A DNA stretch of 8,719 bases from Clostridia bacterium. GTDB taxonomy: Bacteria > Bacillota > Clostridia > Oscillospirales > Ruminococcaceae. Each line of letters begins with the position of its first letter. Position 1 is the first letter of the stretch. The notes beneath the pieces were generated by a model. The model was given only the letters and a program-made list of their open reading frames with translations. It was not told the DNA's origin and ran no database searches. The translations under genes and the position numbers were made by a program. Where the stretch lies: positions 1 through 8,719 of the forward strand of contig JAGKVC010000146.1 of the NCBI GenBank assembly GCA_021152595.1, read 5' to 3'. Positions 5,867-8,719 of this stretch are shown here, piece after piece.

Positions 5867-7426
5867 ATGAATAAGCAATGCAGAAAAGCGCTTGCAGTGC
5901 TGTCTGCTGTCATTCTGACGGCGACATCTCTTACGCTGGAAGCAACGCAGAATCCGAATAATCTGACTTATGCAAAGACACTGAAGGAAATTGAACAGGA
6001 GAAAAAAGACAAACAGGATCAGATTGACAAGAAAAAAGCAGAGCTCAAAAAGCTCTCTGAAGATCTCTCGGATAAGTCCGCCTATGAGCAGACGTTGAAA
6101 GAGGAGATCAACCTCATCAACGGCAAAATGGTTCTCATTGACTCGCAGATGTCCAATCTCATCGGCGAAATCAGTGACAAGGAAGCGGAAATCGCCGATC
6201 TCCAGAATCAGATTGACGAGGAGGAAGTCGCTGTTCAGGAAGGACTCAAAGCATTCAAGTCCAGAATCCGTGCGCTTTATGTCCACGGCAATGACAGCCT
6301 GCTTTCGGCTCTGGTCGGCGCGTCGAGCTTCTATGATGTTCTGGCGCGTATTGACCTGATCAAGCGCATCTCCAAGCATGATGATGAAATGATCACGGAT
6401 CTGCGTGAGGAGATCCAGACACTGACGAATCACAAGCAGGATCTGACTGCCAGTGTGCAGGCACTCAATATTAAGCAGACGGAAATTCAGGTGCTTCTGG
6501 ATGAATTTGACGCATCCAAGGAAGAGCTGAATACAGCGCTTTCCGATAACAACGTCGAAATCCAGATGATCGAGAACAAGCAGCTGACAGCAAACAGTGA
6601 GCTGAAACAGCAGGAGATGGATCTCGGTGAGATCGAAAAAGAACAGGAAGCGATCATTGCCGAGGTACTCCGCAAGGCAATGGAAGAAGAAAAGAAACAA
6701 AAGGAAGAAGAGGAACGCAGAAAAGCGGAGCTTCAGGCGAAGCTGACGACTACTGTCACTACGACGACAACGACTACGATCCGCACGACGACCACGACAA
6801 CTGCGAAGCCGGTTGTATACACGACCGCTGTTCCGACACCTGCTGTAACAGAACCGCCTGCTTCAAATGCGCAGCAGGTCGTGCCGCAGCCTGTTGTGAC
6901 AGAAGCGACACAGCCGCCTGTTACGGCAGCACCGACTGCGCCGCCGACAACTGCACCGACTGCCGCTCCGACCACCACGGCTACGACTGTCACGGTTCCT
7001 GCGCCGACCGGCAGCATGTTTGCATGGCCGGTTCCGGGACATTACGGCATTTCCAGTTATTTCGGTCCGCGTACCGATCCGTTCGGATCCGGCGTGATCA
7101 AGGGACACGGCGCGATTGATATTATCGGAAATGTCTCTCCGATCAACGGCGCTGCTGTCTGCGCTGCCGGTAACGGCACGGTTTCCTATGTGACCAATGA
7201 TAACTGGGGCGGCGGCTACGGCAAGCACGTCATTATCTACCACGGAAACGGCTACGCAACGCTCTATGCGCATATGCAGCGTGTTGATGTTTCTGTCGGT
7301 CAGCAGGTTACTGTCGGAACGCAGCTTGGCCTTGTCGGTATGACGGGTTCTGCGACCGGTCCGCATCTCCATTTTGAAGTGCGCATCAACAACGAACGAG
7401 TGAATCCTTTGAATTATTTGCCATAA
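5867..7426 (+). CDS. Secreted coiled-coil M23 peptidoglycan endopeptidase, likely FtsEX partner
   Basis: This 519-residue exported protein begins with a signal peptide (basic MNKQCRK, hydrophobic core about 8-24). Residues about 36-290 are mostly Lys/Glu-rich coiled coil, interrupted near 135-175 by ALYVHGNDSLLSAL and SFYDVLARIDLIKRI, a motif shared by EnvC, PcsB and CwlO-like proteins whose coiled coils bind FtsX. Residues 294 to about 382 form a Thr/Pro/Ala-rich linker, and 384-519 a LytM/M23 domain. All active-site residues are present: Zn ligands H414, D418 and H502, and catalytic H469 and H500. It should therefore cut peptide cross-links itself, unlike E. coli EnvC, whose LytM domain is inactive and only activates amidases. 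ATG 5867 follows AAGGAAGG (5852-5859) by 7 nt. It is 27 nt from ftsX and presumably in its operon. Gene names in this family vary, so none is given. Confidence 0.92.
   Translation: MNKQCRKALAVLSAVILTATSLTLEATQNPNNLTYAKTLKEIEQEKKDKQDQIDKKKAELKKLSEDLSDKSAYEQTLKEEINLINGKMVLIDSQMSNLIGEISDKEAEIADLQNQIDEEEVAVQEGLKAFKSRIRALYVHGNDSLLSALVGASSFYDVLARIDLIKRISKHDDEMITDLREEIQTLTNHKQDLTASVQALNIKQTEIQVLLDEFDASKEELNTALSDNNVEIQMIENKQLTANSELKQQEMDLGEIEKEQEAIIAEVLRKAMEEEKKQKEEEERRKAELQAKLTTTVTTTTTTTIRTTTTTTAKPVVYTTAVPTPAVTEPPASNAQQVVPQPVVTEATQPPVTAAPTAPPTTAPTAAPTTTATTVTVPAPTGSMFAWPVPGHYGISSYFGPRTDPFGSGVIKGHGAIDIIGNVSPINGAAVCAAGNGTVSYVTNDNWGGGYGKHVIIYHGNGYATLYAHMQRVDVSVGQQVTVGTQLGLVGMTGSATGPHLHFEVRINNERVNPLNYLP
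6746..7010 (+). repeat. Thr-codon-rich low-complexity linker region inside the M23 gene
   Basis: The first part, 6746 to about 6813, is almost only ACN codons (runs of ACG, ACT, ACA and ACC) and encodes Thr runs broken by single residues. The rest encodes Thr/Pro/Ala/Val repeats such as TAAPTAPPTTAPTAAP. The ACG/ACN triplets are imperfect repeats and so a possible site of slippage and length change. It links the coiled coil to the M23 domain; similar Thr-rich linkers occur in Ruminococcus secreted enzymes. Confidence 0.85.
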
Positions 7427-7435
7427 TTCATCTTT

Positions 7436-7464
7436 TTGACGTATTAGCTTAATTTCTCAACAAT
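7436..7464 (+). promoter_or_regulatory. Candidate promoter of the S41 protease gene
   Basis: TTGACG (7436-7441, 5 of 6 consensus) is followed after 17 bp by AACAAT (7459-7464, 4 of 6). A transcript from here would start near 7471, exactly at the base of the long hairpin that follows. It begins 9 bp after the M23 stop codon. The protease may therefore have its own transcript as well as, or instead of, readthrough from ftsEX. Judged by eye only. Confidence 0.4.
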
Positions 7465-7517
7465 CCGGAAGAACGGCAGGAGACGGTCAGGATGTCTCTT
7501 GCCGTTTCCGGCATTTT
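7465..7517 (+). terminator. Long hairpin with competing short terminator-like hairpin between the M23 and S41 genes
   Basis: AACGGCAGGAGAC (7472-7484) pairs along its whole length with GTCTCTTGCCGTT (7494-7506), one pair being G-U, with a 9-nt loop. CCGGA (7465-7469) and TCCGG (7507-7511) can extend the stem past a 2-nt bulge. An alternative short hairpin, TGCCG (7500-7504) with CGGCA (7509-7513), uses the 3' arm of the first and is followed directly by TTTT (7514-7517). The two cannot form together. It may be a terminator for the ftsEX operon, an attenuator, or a stabilising 5' leader hairpin of the protease mRNA. Confidence 0.5.
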
Positions 7518-7543
7518 CATGCGGATGTGAAAGGCGGTCTGAG

Positions 7544-8719
7544 ATGCTGAAGATTTCTCTTGGAACAGTTTTGAGTCTCATGACACTGACTGCTGCTGCG
7601 ACATTTGTCATAACACTTTCTGCCAGCAAAAATGCTTTTAACAAGAAAATTACAGAGATCGACCGCCTTGCAGATAAGTATGAACGGCTCGATGAACTTG
7701 ATGCGAAGGTGCGCGATGCCTTTTATCAGGATGTCCCGGAGGACGGTGTGCTTGAGGGCATGCTGGAGGGTTATGTCAGCGGTCTCGGTGACCGTTACAG
7801 TGTTTACCGCGGCGATGACGCGCTGACGGCATATCACGACAACAATTCGGGTGTGTATACAGGTATCGGTATCTCAATTCGTAAAATGGACGATGGCTTT
7901 GCCGAGATTGTCGATGTCACCGATGACGGGCCGGCTGAGAAGCGCGGCATTGAAGTCGGGGATATTCTGCTTGAGGTTGAGGGTATCTCGCTGAAAGCAA
8001 GCTATGATGAAGCCGTTGATCTGATCTCCGGCGAGGTCGGTACATCTGTTACGCTTCTGATCCGCAAGCATGATTCTGATACTGAAAAGAAGATTGCGGT
8101 TGTCCGGGCGCAGATTGATGAGATTACCGTGCAGTCTGCATATCTTCCGGACGACATCGGATATATCTATATCGGAAAATTCCGCGGTGTGACGATTACA
8201 CAGTTTGAAAACGCGCGTCAGGAGCTTCTGAAGCAGGGCGCAAAAGCGTTTATATTTGATGTCCGCAACAACGGCGGCGGTGTGCTTTCCGCGCTGGAGA
8301 AAATGACAGATCCGCTTCTGCCGGAGGGTGAGCTTGCGTTCTCCTATGACCGTGACGGCAATGCGTCTCCGATTCTGGAATCCGATGCGCATTTTGAGAA
8401 GATGCCGTATGTGATTCTGGTCAACGGCAGTACCGCGAGCGCCGCAGAATTGTTTGCATGTGTGCTGCGTGATTACGCGGATGCGGTGCTGGTCGGAGAA
8501 ACGACCTTTGGAAAGGGCATTATGCAGACGACCTTTGATCTTTCCGGCGGCGGTGTGACACTGACAACCGCGACCTACGCGACCGGAAAGACACCCTGCT
8601 ATCATGAAATCGGTCTGGAACCGGATATCGTTGCGGAATATGACGAAAATGCCGAAAAGGACAATCAGATCGCTGCTGCGATCGAAGCTGCAAAGGATCT
8701 GATTCGGAAACAGGAGGCA
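7544..8719 (+). CDS. S41 carboxyl-terminal processing protease (CtpA/CtpB-like), 3' end outside window
   Basis: The frame is open from ATG 7544 to the window end, giving 392 residues without a stop. An N-terminal hydrophobic segment (about 5-27) acts as a signal anchor or signal peptide, placing the enzyme outside the membrane. It is followed by the family's helical stretch (DAFYQDVPEDGVLEGMLEGY, then GLGDRYSVY), a PDZ domain (about 103-190, with GIGISI and GPAEKRGIEVGDILLEVEG) and the S41 protease domain. The catalytic Ser-Lys pair is S299 (in NGSTASAAE) and K324 (in FGKGIMQ), 25 residues apart as is usual, with Q328 also present. These proteases cut exported proteins from or near their C-termini; relatives control sporulation signals or degrade murein hydrolases. 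The core is complete through GLEPDIVAEY, so little may be missing. AAAGG (7530-7534) lies 9 nt before ATG. It lies 117 nt after the M23 gene. Confidence 0.94.
   Translation, partial: MLKISLGTVLSLMTLTAAATFVITLSASKNAFNKKITEIDRLADKYERLDELDAKVRDAFYQDVPEDGVLEGMLEGYVSGLGDRYSVYRGDDALTAYHDNNSGVYTGIGISIRKMDDGFAEIVDVTDDGPAEKRGIEVGDILLEVEGISLKASYDEAVDLISGEVGTSVTLLIRKHDSDTEKKIAVVRAQIDEITVQSAYLPDDIGYIYIGKFRGVTITQFENARQELLKQGAKAFIFDVRNNGGGVLSALEKMTDPLLPEGELAFSYDRDGNASPILESDAHFEKMPYVILVNGSTASAAELFACVLRDYADAVLVGETTFGKGIMQTTFDLSGGGVTLTTATYATGKTPCYHEIGLEPDIVAEYDENAEKDNQIAAAIEAAKDLIRKQEA

Noticed and set aside
5861..6700. Minus-strand frame of 279 codons opposite the coiled-coil part of the M23 gene
   Set aside because: The Leu/Phe/Ile-rich, membrane-like look comes from reading Lys/Glu-rich coiled-coil codons backwards; no start context supports it.
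6733..7017. Val/Gly-rich minus-strand frame opposite the Thr-rich linker
   Set aside because: Val runs are simply the reverse complement of ACN Thr codons; low complexity, not a gene.
7519..7530. Three-codon leader frame ATG-CGG-ATG-TGA before the S41 gene
   Set aside because: Too short to judge, no ribosome-binding site, and expected by chance.
1..8719. Defence system, prophage, transposon or CRISPR array
   Set aside because: No transposase, integrase, spaced direct repeats or defence domains on either strand; gene content is housekeeping and cell-wall related.

Overview
The window reads as ordinary chromosomal DNA of a Gram-positive member of the Clostridia, most likely a Ruminococcus-type Oscillospiraceae. 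This is inferred from the purine-rich Shine-Dalgarno sequences (AAGGAGG type), roughly balanced GC content, the pairing of a YwiB/DUF1934 gene with argS, FtsEX linked to a Firmicutes-style coiled-coil murein hydrolase, and a Thr/Pro-rich extracellular linker of the kind common in Ruminococcus secreted proteins. All recognised genes lie on the + strand. No rRNA, tRNA, mobile element or CRISPR array was seen.

Region 1 (1-2704) is a tightly packed group: the C-terminal end of a D-alanine-D-alanine-ligase-like ATP-grasp enzyme, a small DUF1934 (YwiB-like) protein, and arginyl-tRNA synthetase. The ATP-grasp fragment keeps the metal-binding Asp/Glu/Asn but lacks the omega loop and the Arg/Gly/Ser residues that define the D-Ala pocket. 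It may be a paralogue with another substrate.

Region 2 (2705-4140) is a transcriptionally isolated regulator. A 278-bp AT-rich gap carries a perfect 12-bp inverted repeat, two 10-bp palindromes and a candidate promoter. It is followed by a CdaR/PucR-type regulator (sensor, degenerate GGDEF-like domain, HTH_30) and a good intrinsic terminator.

Region 3 (4141-8719) is a cell-wall remodelling module: ftsE and ftsX (overlapping by 14 nt), a secreted coiled-coil M23 endopeptidase with a complete active site, and the first 392 codons of an S41 carboxyl-terminal processing protease. FtsE ATP hydrolysis should work through FtsX to control the coiled-coil hydrolase outside the membrane. The S41 protease is well placed to process or degrade exported wall enzymes, possibly its M23 neighbour. 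The ftsE leader can be drawn as a small pseudoknot, and the S41 leader has two mutually exclusive hairpins. Neither has been folded by computer. There is no clear sign of a wholly new system; the points most worth a second look are the altered ATP-grasp enzyme, the regulator beside ftsEX, the FtsEX-M23-Ctp set and the structured leaders.
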